A stretch of 64,000 bases of DNA from Toxorhynchites rutilus septentrionalis. Its lineage: Eukaryota; Arthropoda; Insecta; Diptera; Culicidae. The translations under genes and the position numbers were made by a program. The notes under the pieces were generated by a model. The model was not told the DNA's origin, searched no databases, and was given only the letters and a program-made list of their open reading frames with translations. The stretch lies in contig NC_073746.1 in NCBI RefSeq assembly GCF_029784135.1, positions 241,732,307 through 241,796,306 on the forward strand. The letters are read 5' to 3'. This document shows, piece after piece, positions 9,471-22,064 of the stretch; the first letter of the stretch is position 1; each line of letters opens with the position of its first letter.

Positions 9471-12400
9471 GTTCACTGATAACAGGATTTTGTTCAAGTG
9501 TCCGAAAATATTTCACAATATGACACCAATGGAATAATTTCGAACCGGAAAACTAGAGATCTTTCAATACAACCCAATACAATCTGCTGTGGGGTGAATA
9601 CCGGTGGATCGAAAACTGAACACTAGATTTTCAGAATAAATTTCCAATAATACTCTACGTGTAATAAATTAGAAAAACAGGATTTTATTTTATAGTCAAC
9701 CGTCCTTCCGAATTGCAAACGCTGATTTGCGATTGACTGAATGAGACTGAGCATATGCGATGAAATGTCATCACATTGTGATTGATGGCGAATTTTAACT
9801 AATTTGGGGTGCGTTCTGAGTGTTCAATAGGTGCAGGGGTTAGACATAAATTGAATATAGGCTACCCAAAATCAAAATCAATATGGCGTCATTTGTTTAT
9901 CAACATATCATTTACGAGGATTGAAATCGAAAAATGCGTTGCTTTATTCTAACTGCATGAGCGATTTTCATATTTCGGTTTTACATGGAGGTGTTCACAT
10001 TTAACATGGAGTTTAAAGTTAGCCACTATTCGACTATATAACCGGACCGAGTTGTAAACAACAGTAATTGATAGAACCAAAATGTCAGTAAACCGCGCAA
10101 TATTGGGTACACTGGCAATATGAGAGATTTGACGTTTTAGTCGAACCCCTGAATAGGTGCACTCCAAGGCGCCTCTATATATACCAGGTGAAACAATCAT
10201 ATGAAATGCACTTTCAGCCATATTGGAATTGCTGTCGGTATTGTTTACAAACAGCATCAGAACGCTGCCGGCGGCTCTCTACAAACTGCTGCGACGCTTA
10301 AGTGCGATTCACATACAACATACACGTCACGTTCACGTCCCGTCACGTCACGATACGTCAATGATTCTACCATGCAATTCTCATGAAAACATTCACATAC
10401 ACCAGCAACGTAACGACCCGTCAGCATACGTTCAACGAAAACGACCGGCAGGGTTTGTAGAAAAGAATTATTGACGGAGACGGACGGCTCGTTTGGTTTT
10501 TGTCTTGGCTTTGTGTCTCGGCTTTTGTTTTGATTTGGTTATACAGTAATTTACATCTACATCGACATTAAGCTAATTGAACAGATCTGTGATGCAACAC
10601 GTTTAATTAGACATTTTTACCTCTAGTTGGACATTTTTGTAAACATTGAGTTCGGGGCCCAAATTATGGCCCCACATTGAAAGTCGCCACCAGTCGCAAA
10701 TGTCCAACTACTGGTCAAAACCGACTCCAATGCGACACTGAGTGGTACCCCAGCATATCGCTTTATAAGTAACTTACTGTATTTTTTATGCCAACATATC
10801 TCTTAGCTCCAAATTTCGGAGTGAAAATCATTCGCGACTAGTTGAAAGAATCATTCTATTTATTATTATTATTGCATAAGGGTCGGACTACGGGGTTTAA
10901 GCATTTAAATAATTGAATTTAATGATTCTCATTGAATTTTTCAAAATTTAGAACTGATTCTAGGCATGCAGATTTGAAAGAGGGCATTGCAATTTAAAAT
11001 TGTTGTAGGTGGCGACACCATGAATAAAATTAAATAAATCATTCGTTTGGCATTTGACGTGACGGTGCTGGTGGAAGCATTGACTGCATGTGTGAATTGG
11101 TGGAGACGTTGACGGAACGTAGACGTTCTTCTCCGTAACGTGCTATGTGAATCGCACATTATTCGAACGATGCCTACTTTGTTCGGCTTTCGCGAATTTA
11201 TCTGAAAAAGACGGGATGATTTTATAGAATTTCATTCTCATCCAGTTCATCCACTACTCTCGCATGTGAAAATGCAAAAAAGGCGTATCCTACCAATAAC
11301 AAAACAAACAACCCCCGCTCCACAAACCGTAATACCCATCTCATTGAAGTGATGATGTTGCTTCACCTGTTATACATTTATACAAGCGCCTTGGGTGCAC
11401 TCAAGGAGCTGGAATTGACAGGTGGTTCGTTTTCGACAGTATGAGGATAAGGCATGGAAGATGCGAGAGGGGATGAAAAATGACAGCGACTATTTTTGTT
11501 TATAAACAAACCAGGTCCAAATTTTATGCTACATAGCGTTTTCTGCACACCAACAATTACCTACGCTGGACCGGTTTCAATCGAACTAGCTGTTGTGTCC
11601 CGCACGATCAGGTGAGTCTCCAGCTGAAGCAGCAGTCGTCGGGAAACGACATGCCTGGATATCCAAACCGTACCGTTGCGCTCACTCAATTGTAATGGGT
11701 CGTCAACGACTAATGTGATCAAAGCGAATGGAACTAGGAGCAGTACGGTACAAGCCCAACGGTAGTGGCTCTTTCATATACCCACTAGCACAGCTCCCAC
11801 AATCGCTGAATTGCCAATCCCAGCAGCAACGGCAACAACCCTCACGTCCCGTAAAACAGCAATGAAGACAATAACTTGCAGCAGTCACCGAAACACAACA
11901 ATGATGCCAACAGCGTAAACAAACAAACACATAGTGGTATGCATTCTTCATTGCATGCCATTTGTTATCCTCTTTCTCGGAAACGCTAGCCGTTCATTTG
12001 GCCGCTGTCAATTCGAACTCAAGTAATGGCTGAACAGCAATTCTGACATAACGTTCCACCTTATTATACCGCCTTGGGTGCACTCCCGAAATGCAAAATG
12101 AAAGGTAGGATGATTTTTAAATCTGTGACGACACAGATTTTGTTTATGCATGTTACTTTTCTTATAATAGTCCTCTTTATAGGAAAAGTGTTGTTATTAA
12201 AAGCAAAAATAAGCAGATGAAATGAACGAATTGAATTTAATTGACTCCGTATGACCTAGATTGAGACGAAAAGTTTTCCGCTTGTGTCTTAGTTTTAGAC
12301 GAATGAAGTGTTTAGCACTCTAATTTTGAAAAAAGTAATTACATCTAGGCGGCGCTGCGGTGAAAGTGATGATGGTTTTAAATTTTGCCATGTGAACTTA

Positions 12401-15189
12401 TGGAAGGTTTGTAGTTCTTTCCATAAATTACGATGTTATAATCATAAAAGATTATTTGATTGCGATGAGTTTGGAAGAAATTTAATTCTGTGCAATTTTA
12501 TGTATAACATGTTATTCATTTACCTCTTTCAGTAGTGAAAACTATAAAAATGTTGACAATGGTTGAATTAAAGAAGGAAATTCGAGAGCATAATCAAACA
12601 CAAGTAGAAAAATGCACGATTCGTGCATGTGAGAACTACCTTGGAAAGCCCGGAAGTAAAATATACGTGATTTGTTTTTGAGTTTTAGGTTACATTAGCA
12701 TCATTTTCTTAGTTCAAAAACAAAATCCAGATGTCTCACCGATCGTTTACGTTTTGCGTTAGATCGCCAATTGCTGACAAGAGAAAAACTTCCATGAAGT
12801 TGCTCTAAAATCCAAACATAGTAGACATTAGAATACTATTTCTGATATAAGAAGAAATCATAGAAAAAATAAACATTTTAGTTCGTGACATGTTCTGTTT
12901 TTTATAATGCGAAAAATATATTTTGGAAATATGTAATTAGTTTCTGTATATTCTCTTTCAAATTTATTCGCTGACACACTCAATGTTGTAACATTTGAGT
13001 AACTGACTTGTATGCCTGATATGTGAACTTCCAATCTTCCAGGCTACTAATACAATCAATTTTTAACACAACCAAAACCCGTGAATCTTACCACCTTCTA
13101 TTTTTCATCTCGGTGCACTCCCATGAGCAGGATTATTAGGTGGAGCAGATGGCAGAATTTGCGAACGTAGTGTGCATGATAGCATGCGCCGCCATAGCTA
13201 CTTTTCACATTGTGACGTCAATTTTTGTGTTTACAATCAATTGTTTGTTTTAATGTTTTAATCAATTAAAAATAGATCTTTTCGTGGAGTTCCCACTAAA
13301 TACGCGTATAATGCGACATTGTGCAGTGGCTATTTTTTAAATTAAATCTGGAGTGATATTTTTGTGTGTCATTTTCACTCTCTCACCTTCATAGAAACCG
13401 TTGTATTCTTCAGGAAAGAGATAAAAACGGCTTCTATATTACTAGTTTTTTATTCTATGACTTCCAAATACAGAATGAAATGAAAAGCGCTGGTGTCATC
13501 CTTTTATAGCCGTGGTTGCCAGGTGATTTGAGAAAAATAGTTTACAATTAAGCACTATTTCATTGAAAATTCTACTATTTCCGAGGACTTAGAATACGAC
13601 TATTCTATGGACGTTTTTGCTCCATAAATGATGGAAATAAGTCACAATATAATTATCATATATTAAAAAAAAATTAGTTACAAGATTTCATGAGCATTTT
13701 GGATCATGACATTATCAAATTGTGAGTTATTGAAATATTGTTTCGTTTCTTCCATATAAATTCCATATTGAATGCAAATAATGACGACACAATATTTTGT
13801 TTGCCAATACAAATATGTCCTGCTTACTGCTCCACCTCATATGTACTCATTGGGTCGGTTCTATCCATCATCGTTTGGCTTTGAGTGTGTTGCTTGTTTT
13901 CGTTGCGCGAAACATAGGGTGCTCATACACTGTTTGACCAAGGCGCCTAGAAGTATATCCTAAGGTGGGCCAACTTGCTAAAACCACTCTTCAGCCATCT
14001 TGGAAGTCTACTGTGTTTTGTTTGTAAACAAAACACAATACGCTAGTGCCGAAGCTCGCTCCTGATCAGTCTGTCTCTTTCACGCTACAAGCAATTAATT
14101 CCCCTTCTGCTTTCTTCCGTACTGTTCTCATATACCGCTCCCTTAACCAACATAGTGACGAAACGGCCTCACCTAGTACCATAGACCCGTCTTGTGTTTG
14201 ACCAATTCCAAATATTTGACTATTTTATATATTCGACACAAAACACGACAAGCAAATATTTAATACGTGTTTGCTTAAACTTTTTTAGATCAATTTGTCA
14301 AACCATGTAGTGATGTACGTTAAATATTTCAGTCGATTTTTTTGTATTTTTGATGTTAGCCTGTTTATTACTGTTGATAATTGAGGATTGGCAAACAAAG
14401 TGACAAGTGGCAAATAAAACTGCCGAAAAGGATACCAGTTTTTTTTGTTATAATTTTTTTTTTATTATAATTTTTTTCATTCATTTCCAAATCAGTGGAA
14501 ATCTGTGTAATATGTATTTTCTATCTAAATTGTTCAGGTGAGTTTGTCACTCTTTTTATTTGGTTAACCCCAACGAAAAATTTCAATGAATTTGAGGCCT
14601 GAGATACATTGAAAAAAAAGAGCATAACGGATCAATCTGTGCACCTGGCATTCATGCCCTAAAGAAAACATTAGTGAACATTTCGCAATAATGCTGAAAG
14701 GTAAGTTTGATATTTTCCATATTAGATTATTTTGTTATTTCAAAATTGATTTATATTTCAGATCATTACGGTTAGAAATTTCTGGATGGTCAAATAGAGC
14801 GAGGGGAAAAACAACAAAATTTGTGGAGAAATGCAATCTGGAAGCAGTCTTCAGAATGCAACTCGGTGCTGACGCGCAACAAGATATATGTACCCAGTTG
14901 GGCTCCCACTCCTTGTGCACACATGCGCTCTGGTGAATGAGCACGCTCCCAAACACAGATGAAATGTTTGGTTGTCAGCGCCGTTCTTATGCCCAGTTTG
15001 AAGCTGCGTTTTACGCAGAAATTTGCACCGTACTTGCGCCGTATTTCTATACTGCGCGCTTGAATCTGGATTGCTCTCTCTGTCGAGGTATTTTTCTTCA
15101 CACAAGCGTATACGGTTCAAACGGGTGCGCTGTTGTTTTTATGCTTTGCTTAGAACGAACGAAGACAAAGCGGGCGCTAGAATTTGATA

Positions 15190-15190
<1 letters not shown>
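9471..15190. other. Gene-free intergenic region with TE debris
   Basis: No exon was found between the ASCC3 start and the spectrin pseudogene. A motif of the type GCGCCTTGGGTGCACTC recurs at about 10163 (inverted), 11393, 12073 and, shortened, 13115; a related CCAAGGCGCCTAGAAGTAT lies at 13938. These look like ends of several short TIR elements or pieces of one family. Sequence at about 14200-14300 and 17400-17560 shares TCAAATATTTGAC-type repeats. Otherwise AT-rich. Confidence 0.5.
10163..11405. mobile_element. Possible TIR element bounded by GTGCACTC repeats
   Basis: The left edge GGTGCACTCCAAGGCGCC and right edge GCGCCTTGGGTGCACTC are inverted copies of one another with one or two differences. 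I could not find a convincing target site duplication, and the same motif occurs three more times downstream, so the pairing is uncertain. Confidence 0.3.

Positions 15191-15226
<36 letters not shown>
15191..15226. repeat. (GT)n microsatellite
   Basis: About 17 GT dinucleotides in a row preceded by GTAT and followed by ATAAAA. Confidence 0.95.
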
Positions 15227-15227
<1 letters not shown>

Positions 15228-15442
15228 AAATAAGAAGCGTATCACACAAGTGAGAAGAAATGTTTAGTATCTGAGTTCTGCGCCGGGTACATTTTTCGCT
15301 GTCGTACTTATGAATTTTGTGCTCTTCGCACCAAGAGAGGATACGAGTTTTCTTTGAGTGCGCACTGATAAAAATTAAACTCAAGCGCAGCGCTGCGTTT
15401 GTTTTCTGGACTGTCTGGTAGTGCTGCACGCTGCAATTCAAA

Positions 15443-16798
15443 ATGAGGGCAAACAAGCAAAAACCGTACACACCTAAGGAGGGAAAAATGATTTTCGACG
15501 TCAACAAAGCCTGGAAGCGTTTGGAGAAATCTGATCACGAACGAGAGATGACCTTTCGACAGGAGAAGCTCGAACACCTGGCTTCTCGTTTCAACCGCAA
15601 GGCAATCATGAGAGAAACCTGGCTTTCGGAATGTTAACGTCTGGTCAGTACCGATAATTTCGGATTCAATCTGGCAGCAGTGGAAGCAGTTGCCAAGAAG
15701 CATGAGGCTCTCGAGACCGACATTTTTGCCTACGAAGAGCGTGTTCAGGCTGTGTGGCCGTCTCGAACGAGTTGGAAGTTGAACGTTACCGTGATATGAA
15801 GCGAATTGCAGTTCGCAAAGAAAATGTGTTGCGACCTTGAAACTACTTGCTGGAGCTGCTGTGTGCTAGAAGAATGCAAATGGAGTTCTCCATTCAGTTG
15901 CAGCAAAACTTCCAGAAAATGATCTACACCTTGGACTCGATAGAGGAAAAAAGCAGCGGCTGTTGACCGACGACTATGGCAATCTGATGGGGGTGGAAGA
16001 TTTATAAATACACAACTTCTGAATGTGCAACGGATAATGGTAATACGATACATTGGTTAGCACACCGGAAGTTCTGTTGAACGACATCGACATCGACGAC
16101 GTTTTGCAGCGCGGAACGGTTCACTCTGAGCAGGACATCAAAACACAAAACTTATCGGTGCTTTAGCAAAAGCATAAAAAATGCACTACATACTTGAATT
16201 GAAAGTTCCGTTACGTGAAGGGCGCCGTAGCTGGTATTATTATTATAGTTTTTGTGTTGTATTTCTGGGTTATTTAATATCATCGGAATAGTCGATAAAC
16301 AACAAAAATATTCATGACCGTTACTCGAAGGGAGCACAAAATGGTAGTAAAATAAAATTGGAAGTGTTATCATTTGCCCAAATTGTAATTCACAGGGTGA
16401 ATTGAATTGAATTAATGAAAGAGAAAGTGTTAGTTATACGTTTCATTTAGAAGTTTTTTCCTAAAAATACGCTCTTCTTATCTGGTGCGGCATTGTGTAG
16501 ATTTAGTCTGATTCATTTTCACGTCGAAGCCGATATCAATATGCTCGGTGAGCAGGTCAAGCAAGTCTTACAGAACTCGCAGAAGTTCTTGGGTGATGAA
16601 GAAGAATGTTATAAGCCGTGTGATCCTTCCATCATTTTCGATCGTGTCCTGCGATTGGAAGACGCTTACGCCGAGCTGTGCAAATTGATTGCAAAGTTGT
16701 GGCAATTCGGTATGGCTGATGAGGAAAATTGGATCAGGGATAAGGAACAAATCGTGTCTACGATCGTGGCAGATGCTGTGGTTATGGAACCTCTTTAA
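15443..16798 (+). pseudogene. beta-Spec: Broken beta-spectrin fragment
   Basis: Beta-spectrin is the actin-binding, alpha-spectrin-pairing rod of the membrane skeleton. The plus strand begins [19 protein letters not shown], the linker after the CH domains. It runs through [32 protein letters not shown] and [16 protein letters not shown], and after a frame change LLELLCARRMQMEFSIQLQQ and LLTDDYG. About 500 bp further on, VEADINMLGEQVKQVLQNS, KPCDPSIIFDRVLRLEDAY and GMADEENWI continue into the next repeat. Breaks: stop TAA in place of a Gln codon at about 15636, a frameshift near 15755, stop TGA for a Trp codon near 15837, further stops, and an interruption at 16010-16520. The conserved blocks are colinear without typical introns, so it may be a retrocopy or part of a duplicated exon. 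It lies far from any intact spectrin exon. Confidence 0.88.
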
Positions 16799-16829
16799 TT
16801 ATGCTGCAGTGGCCAGAGCTACTGTTATT

Positions 16830-17260
16830 CGCATTAACGGTATTGAGCTTCGTTTACGAGTTTAGGAGAGCGTCAAAGATGATAATTGCTCTTCAGGCGG
16901 AATGATCACGTTTTTTATATTCAAATTAAGAATGGAAATTAACTTCTCCGTATCAAACTAGTATTCTATTTGAATTAAAAACACTTTTGTTGCAGTTAGT
17001 GAAAAAATTCATACGAAAGTTGTTAATAAAGATAATTTTACATTATAATGAAAAATTTCAATAAAAATGTTGGAGAAGCATAGACAGATAGTTAAATAAG
17101 AGTCAGGAATACGTGTTTTAATTAATCAAATAACATGATATAGAAATTTTAATTTTAATTTTAACATTTTAAAGCAAGCTTCGTGCTTTTTAATCTGATA
17201 GAGATTACATTATCGAATTTGAGACCCAAAAAAAGGTCGCCACCAGACGTCGACACTGTA
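16830..17260 (+). repeat. Diverged copy of hAT interior (shared core)
   Basis: The sequence from TATTGAGCTTCGTTTACGAG through GAGCGTCAAAGATGATAATT, AATTAACTTCTCCGTATC and on to GAGACCCAAAAAAAGGTCGC matches, with about 20-25% differences by eye, the reverse complement of the interior of hAT copy 2 (17720-18080). No terminal repeats or TSD remain visible. Confidence 0.6.
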
Positions 17261-17599
17261 CCAGTCATGAAGCTATTTTCATCTATAAATATTTTCTTGT
17301 TTAAAAAATTACAGTGGACGCTGACAAAATACTATCCGAATCGACAAACAGTGTACTATGTGCTAACCGTGTTTGTCATTCATTCCAAATCGCTTTATTT
17401 CGTCAAAGAGTTTTATGTCAAATTTTTGACAAAAACAAATACGAGTAATTATGGTTGTAAAAAATTTTGTCCAACATCAAATTTGTACTAAATTTTGACC
17501 AAATTTTTTTTTGTCAAAAAGTGTCAAATATTTGACCTCCGGTCAAACAGCGTACGGCCACCTTGAGATACCACTGTGAAGGCGATATTCAGTGGAGAC

Positions 17600-18351
17600 T
17601 AGAGGTGTGCAAATCAGCTCATCATGATGAACAGCTCTGATCATATCAGCTCATCTAAATGAGCTGTTCTTTATGAACAGCTCTTCAGCTCAGTTGTCAG
17701 TGCCGACTTTCAATTTGGGTCCCAAACTCGATAGCCACGAAGCCAGTTTGAAAATGTTAAAATTCAAATGAAATTTTTCACACCATATTATTAATTACTT
17801 GAAACACGTATTCCAGACTATTATTTACAACAGACTCGGCGAGTACAACATTTCCGACATTTTTACTGAGGCTTTACATTACAATAGAAAGTTTTCTTCA
17901 AAAAAAAAAAAAATCTTATGAGATTTTTGCACCGCCTGCAAACAAAGTATTTTTCATTGAAATAGAATACTCATTTGATACACAGAAGTTAATTTTCATT
18001 AATAATTTGAATTTTAAAAACGTGTTCATTCTGCCTGAGAGCCAATTATTATTTTTGGCGCCCCCTAAACTGGTAAACAAAGCTCAATGCCGTCAACGCG
18101 AATATAACAGTTGAAAAAACGAGGGACAAATGAAACTAAACTGATGTCTTAACACGAAGAGCGAGAGACGGTCAGTTCATTTGAATCTTACAGCTCACAC
18201 ACTCTCTTCAATTCTACAGCTCTTTTCTCTCCTTCATCACCATCAAAGTGAGCTGAAGAGCTGTTTGATTTTTTTTGCGAGCTGTTCCGCGTCAACTCAC
18301 TTCAAAGAGTCGATTCTTCGGAACAGCTCATGAGCGGATGGCACATCTCTA
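17600..18351 (-). mobile_element. Non-autonomous hAT-like element, copy 2
   Basis: It starts TAGAGGTGTGCAAATCAGCT and ends GAGCGGATGGCACATCTCTA. The exact 8-bp target duplication GTGGAGAC lies at 17592-17599 and 18352-18359. The end matching the left end of copy 1 is here on the right, so the two copies are in opposite orientation. Subterminal GAGCTG/CAGCTC motifs occur roughly ten times but are not tandemly expanded. There is no ORF. The right end lies 120 bp upstream of the Vps16B start codon, so it may affect that promoter or 5' UTR. Confidence 0.9.
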
Positions 18352-18471
18352 GTGGAGACGCCGTTTGAACCGGATTGCTCGATTTGGCAACATATTATGT
18401 ATTTATTTACATTACATACTCTAATAAGATATATTACTCATCCTTGGCTGTTCCTGAAATTCCTTTTGATA

Positions 18472-20075
18472 ATGATGGAATCTAAAGACGAAGATTATTG
18501 GAACATTTCGGCGAACAAATCGTTCAATTTCGATGAAGACGATGTGCGATAATTGCACTTCCGAATATTACTGTTTAATGGAAGATATGTTGTGTTAACA
18601 GGTGGCTGTTTTAGACGTTCCATGCTTCAACCGACGCAGTTTGTTCGGCGAAGACACCGTATCAGAAGTCAACTTCTCGAATGTGCAAAGTGAGCTTCTA
18701 TTAAATTTCATTATATCGGACGAGAATTTAGCCGCTATTTTGGAAGACCAATCGAGGAATGTCGTCGTGATACCTAAGGGAGTGACTCTAGAGGAAGAGG
18801 TGAAACTATTAAGAAAGAAAGTCCAGGAGACGAGCTTTGCTCCCTCGGTGGGTCCTATAATAGCGAGAATGGTACTGGGAAAGCCTTGCTCGTTGGAAAT
18901 ATTTCGGTCGATGTACGACAAGGAGACGCTGCTGGATGAAGCGATCAGCTCGGGGAATGGGAACGCAATCCTTAAAGTGGTTCTATTTTTGGAGAAAACA
19001 CTGAAGAAGAAACTGTTCTATAGATTACTGCAAACCCGCCAGGAAGCGGTTAATCATTACATAAATTATATGGCAACCCGACTCAAGGTTACTGAGTGTA
19101 CAGATTTATTGGTGTAAGTATATTGGAACCAAGGACTGTTACCGAAAGTTCACTTTTCTTTTGCATTGCAGTTTTCTTGGAAGGCATCATGAAGCAAGCG
19201 TAAGTGGGTATATCCGGGTTGACACACATTGGATCTTATATTATGTCTGTTCTAGCTGTTGCAATTCTCGATTTTTGTTGGAAACATACCAAACATTGAA
19301 TTCAAACGACAAAGATTGAAAAAGATCTATAATGATTACTTTTCGCAGCCTGGTGCGAACACTTTTTACGCTCAACTCGTTGCGAACTACTTGAACCTTC
19401 TAGGTACTTTGCCGATTGCTTTCAACATCCGACCAATGAAGAAAAATGTTCCTTCCAGATTTTCAACAATCCCAGCAACTAACGAACGATCAATCAGTTC
19501 TGGAGATCTTATTTTATATTTGCAGTCGATACAAATGGGGCGACTCATCTGTGCAATCGTATGAGAACCCCTTCAAACTAGCCGAAGCTCATCAGGTATC
19601 GCAATCACAGCTCGAATGGGTTGCGCTGAACGAACGCGCCAAAAGGCAAGCGTGGCTGGATTTCGAGCATATTTTCGAGAAGAAAGCCTGGCTTAATATA
19701 AAGCAAAAGTCCTTTAACATGCACATTCCGATCGATAAGACGATACTGCGATTGTTCTCACTGCATGCACCCGATCCGGTGTTGATTAGTTTTCTCAACA
19801 AAGTGGAAGACCCCGCACGTAGATTAGCCCTAGCGCGGAACGTTAAGTCGAAGAAGGGAATAATCGACGCACTGGTGGGTTTAAAAGACCGAACCGAACT
19901 GGAAAACTATCAAAATACTCTTGCAGCGGGTACCGAAGAGAGATTTTACGCGGAAAATGCGTTAAAAACATTTGTGAGTTACTATCATGACCAGTTCTTA
20001 ATCCGATTTGTTGATGACTATTTCAATTTTCAGAATAACAAATGGAAAAGCGATGCAATCAAGCTGATTAAATGA
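18472..20075 (+). CDS. Vps16B: VIPAS39/SPE-39 homologue (Vps16B)
   Basis: Vps16-related subunit that pairs with the Sec1/Munc18 protein Vps33B (CHEVI complex) in late endosome, lysosome and phagosome trafficking; fly mutants fail to clear bacteria. Exons: 18472-18543, 18602-19113, 19172-19199, 19256-19403, 19459-19973 and 20034-20075, all with GT-AG borders and matching phases, giving 438 aa. Visible family features: NFDEDD acidic start, FGEDTVSEVNF, a charged helix LEEEVKLLRKKVQE, the ARMVLGKPCSLE region, LFYRLLQTRQEAVNHYI, WVALNERAKRQAWLDFEHIF, FEKKAWLN and a C-terminal GLKDRTELENYQNTL helix. Introns are 50-60 bp, as in compact dipteran genes. The last intron is in frame, so unspliced RNA would add 20 residues. 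ATG 18472 is followed at once by a second ATG, so either could be used. An in-frame ATG at 18352 lies inside the hAT target duplication and is unlikely to be the start. The gene is convergent with CutC, 417 bp apart. Confidence 0.93.
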
Positions 20076-20492
20076 ATCTATTTTCAAGGAAAAATAGACA
20101 CAAACTGATTCGTTTCAACGATCTTCACTCGCATCTATCTACATATGGCATTAGTTTCTATTTCTGGGAAGCATGTTTTTATATTACAATAAACAGAGAA
20201 ACAGTTTAATGACAATAAACCATAAAAAAAATCACTATCCTGTGAACAGGGCAACTGAAATGTTTTTTTTTCTATATTTTACTCCGATGTTTTTTAAAAG
20301 TTAAAATATTCAAATAAATGCTTTCATTTAAATTATGTACCTTAAAATTAACTATTCGCCCTGTAATGACGAATCTGTCGAAAAAAAAAAAGATTAATGT
20401 GAAATACTTTCCTACCGAAACATTACACCAATTATTAGAAGTGCGAACGTTTGCTATGTTCATGTAGCTGGAGATGGGAACATAATTTTGTA

Positions 20493-21343
20493 TTACTGTT
20501 CCTTCCATAATCTTATCTGTGCTTTTATTTCTTTGACGATTGCTTCATCACAAATAAGTAAACCTTCACCGTCCGCGGTACTTCCACCCATCGATAGAGC
20601 TCCTGTGTCGACTTTTTTCGTTGATCTAGCAGACGCGTGAATGGCGGAACAATTTGTTCGTTTCACGATTTCTTGAGCATTGCTTGGCGACACTCCCGAT
20701 CCTGGCATTAACGTTAACAACGTACCGGTTTTCTTTAAATAACAAACAATTGCTTACTGTTTAGTACTAATGAACATCTCATTCTTACCAAGCTTATTTC
20801 GTTTGCAACTTTGACGAGCTCAGCTACCGTATACAGAGCTTGCACTGCAGTGCTCTCAAATCCACTGGATAGAACCGTGGTAAATCCCAGGGAAGCTATT
20901 ATTTCAAGGTTGCTTCGCATATTGTTTCTGTCGGTGCAGTCGTACGCCCTATGGAATGTAACAGGTTTTTGGCCTGCCAAAGCTTCCGTTGCAATTAATC
21001 TACAGTTTTCCTCATCAATTTCCCCCGTAACCGTAAGTGCTCCAAAAACGAATCCATCCGCTCCATTCTCCATCAGCAGTCTTAAATCATGCAGCATGAT
21101 CTTCATTTCCGTTGAGCTGTAGCAGAAATCGCTACCCCTGCGACAACGGATCATTGCGTACAGAACCACCGTTGAGGCGTGATTTGTTGCGATGAAATTT
21201 TTCACCTCGCGCAGCAGTCCAACGGAAGGCGTTAGACCACCCTCACTGAGCGCTGCGCAGAGCTCCAGTCGATCGGCACCGCCTCGAATCGCAGCTACGG
21301 CGGATTCGAAAGAATCAACGCAGATTTCTAACAGTGGAATCAT
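20493..21343 (-). CDS. CUTC: Copper homeostasis protein CutC homologue
   Basis: CutC-family TIM barrel, a Cu(I)-binding protein implicated in copper tolerance in bacteria and animals; its exact activity is unsettled. Two exons, 21343-20789 and 20732-20493, flank a 56-bp intron (donor GTAAGA, acceptor AAAG); together 264 aa, close to the usual 250-275. Motifs in order: LEICVDSFESA, GADRLELCAALSEGGLTPS, YAMIRCRRGSDFCYS, MENGADGFVFGAL, KPVTFHRAYDC, TVLSSGFES and LMPGSGVSPSN across the second exon. The conserved Glu-Cys and His-Arg positions of the barrel are present. The ATG opens directly with MIPLLEICV, as in relatives. The last residues are KAQIRLWKEQ. It is convergent with Vps16B. Confidence 0.95.
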
Positions 21344-21419
21344 GCTGTAACGAAAATGATTTCTGATTATAAATTCTCGAAATCAAGCATAGAAATTAAC
21401 GAGTATTAAACATGAATTA

Positions 21420-21903
21420 CTAAGCTGAAGCAACTGCTGAACACAGGTGCAAGCAAATCAGATTATTGTTGTGTGGGTGTATCTTTCGTACCCGAGAGTA
21501 AACGTTTTCTACGGCACTACCAATCCAATCCGATCGCATTTCATTGAGCAATTTATGATGAATAATGTCACACTTCACCATGCACATCAAAGTTCGGTTC
21601 ACAGCCTTCAATATTTGTGGGCAAAGATTAAGTTCCGAAATACATTGCTCGGGACTTAAACGAATAAGTTGAATAAACTTTGGTTTACAGATTTCCTGCT
21701 TATACAGCGTTACCTCGCCAGTTTGTTGAACGAATAAAATAATTTCACAGCACAGAATACAGTTTTTACAACGGTAGGCAACAAGCCAATAGATTTAAAA
21801 CTCTCGACCTAAGAGCTGCTTGAAATCCGCTTTGGCGTATATTTCATCATTCATTATGACGCAATCAAACTTGGTCAACAAAAACGAGTACAATTCACGC
21901 GCC
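21420..21903 (-). pseudogene. Unrecognised minus-strand ORF, interrupted once
   Basis: One minus-strand frame runs from the edge of a MITE fragment (21904) to a stop at 21420, with a single internal TAA at 21795-21797. The parts read ARELYSFLLTKFDCVIMND up to QLLGREF, then YWLVAYRCKNCILCCEII, KPKFIQLIRLSPEQC and ending LHLCSAVASA. It looks protein-like: Cys-rich, hydrophobic blocks, dipteran codon use. I do not recognise a family. It ends 76 bp upstream of the CutC start, on the same strand. It could be the last exon of a host gene whose stop codon is real or a read error, or a decayed gene cut by the MITE. Confidence 0.4.
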
Positions 21904-22064
21904 GTCACCTAGAAATACTCTTTCATGTGACAATCGTCACATATATTTGAGAGCGGGAATACGGTGAGAGTACATTAAAATGAGATTTCTCACGACATAC
22001 GCCTGGTGAAATCGCGTGACATACATGACAATTGTCACCTCACGCGCCACGCAGAATCAGGCCG
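21904..22064 (-). mobile_element. One-ended fragment of the CGGCCTGATTCT MITE
   Basis: Closely matches the right end of the elements at 33398-34578 (inverted) and 57621-59727: GTCACCTAGAAAT, ACAATCGTCAC, GCATACGCCTGGTG-like sequence and the terminus GCAGAATCAGGCCG. The other end is missing. Confidence 0.75.

Noticed and set aside
15139..15507. Minus-strand ORF with a His-Thr run
   Set aside because: Shadow of the GT microsatellite and of the spectrin pseudogene on the other strand.
18352..18474. Upstream in-frame ATG for Vps16B
   Set aside because: It lies in the hAT target duplication and would add 40 residues with no resemblance to the family.
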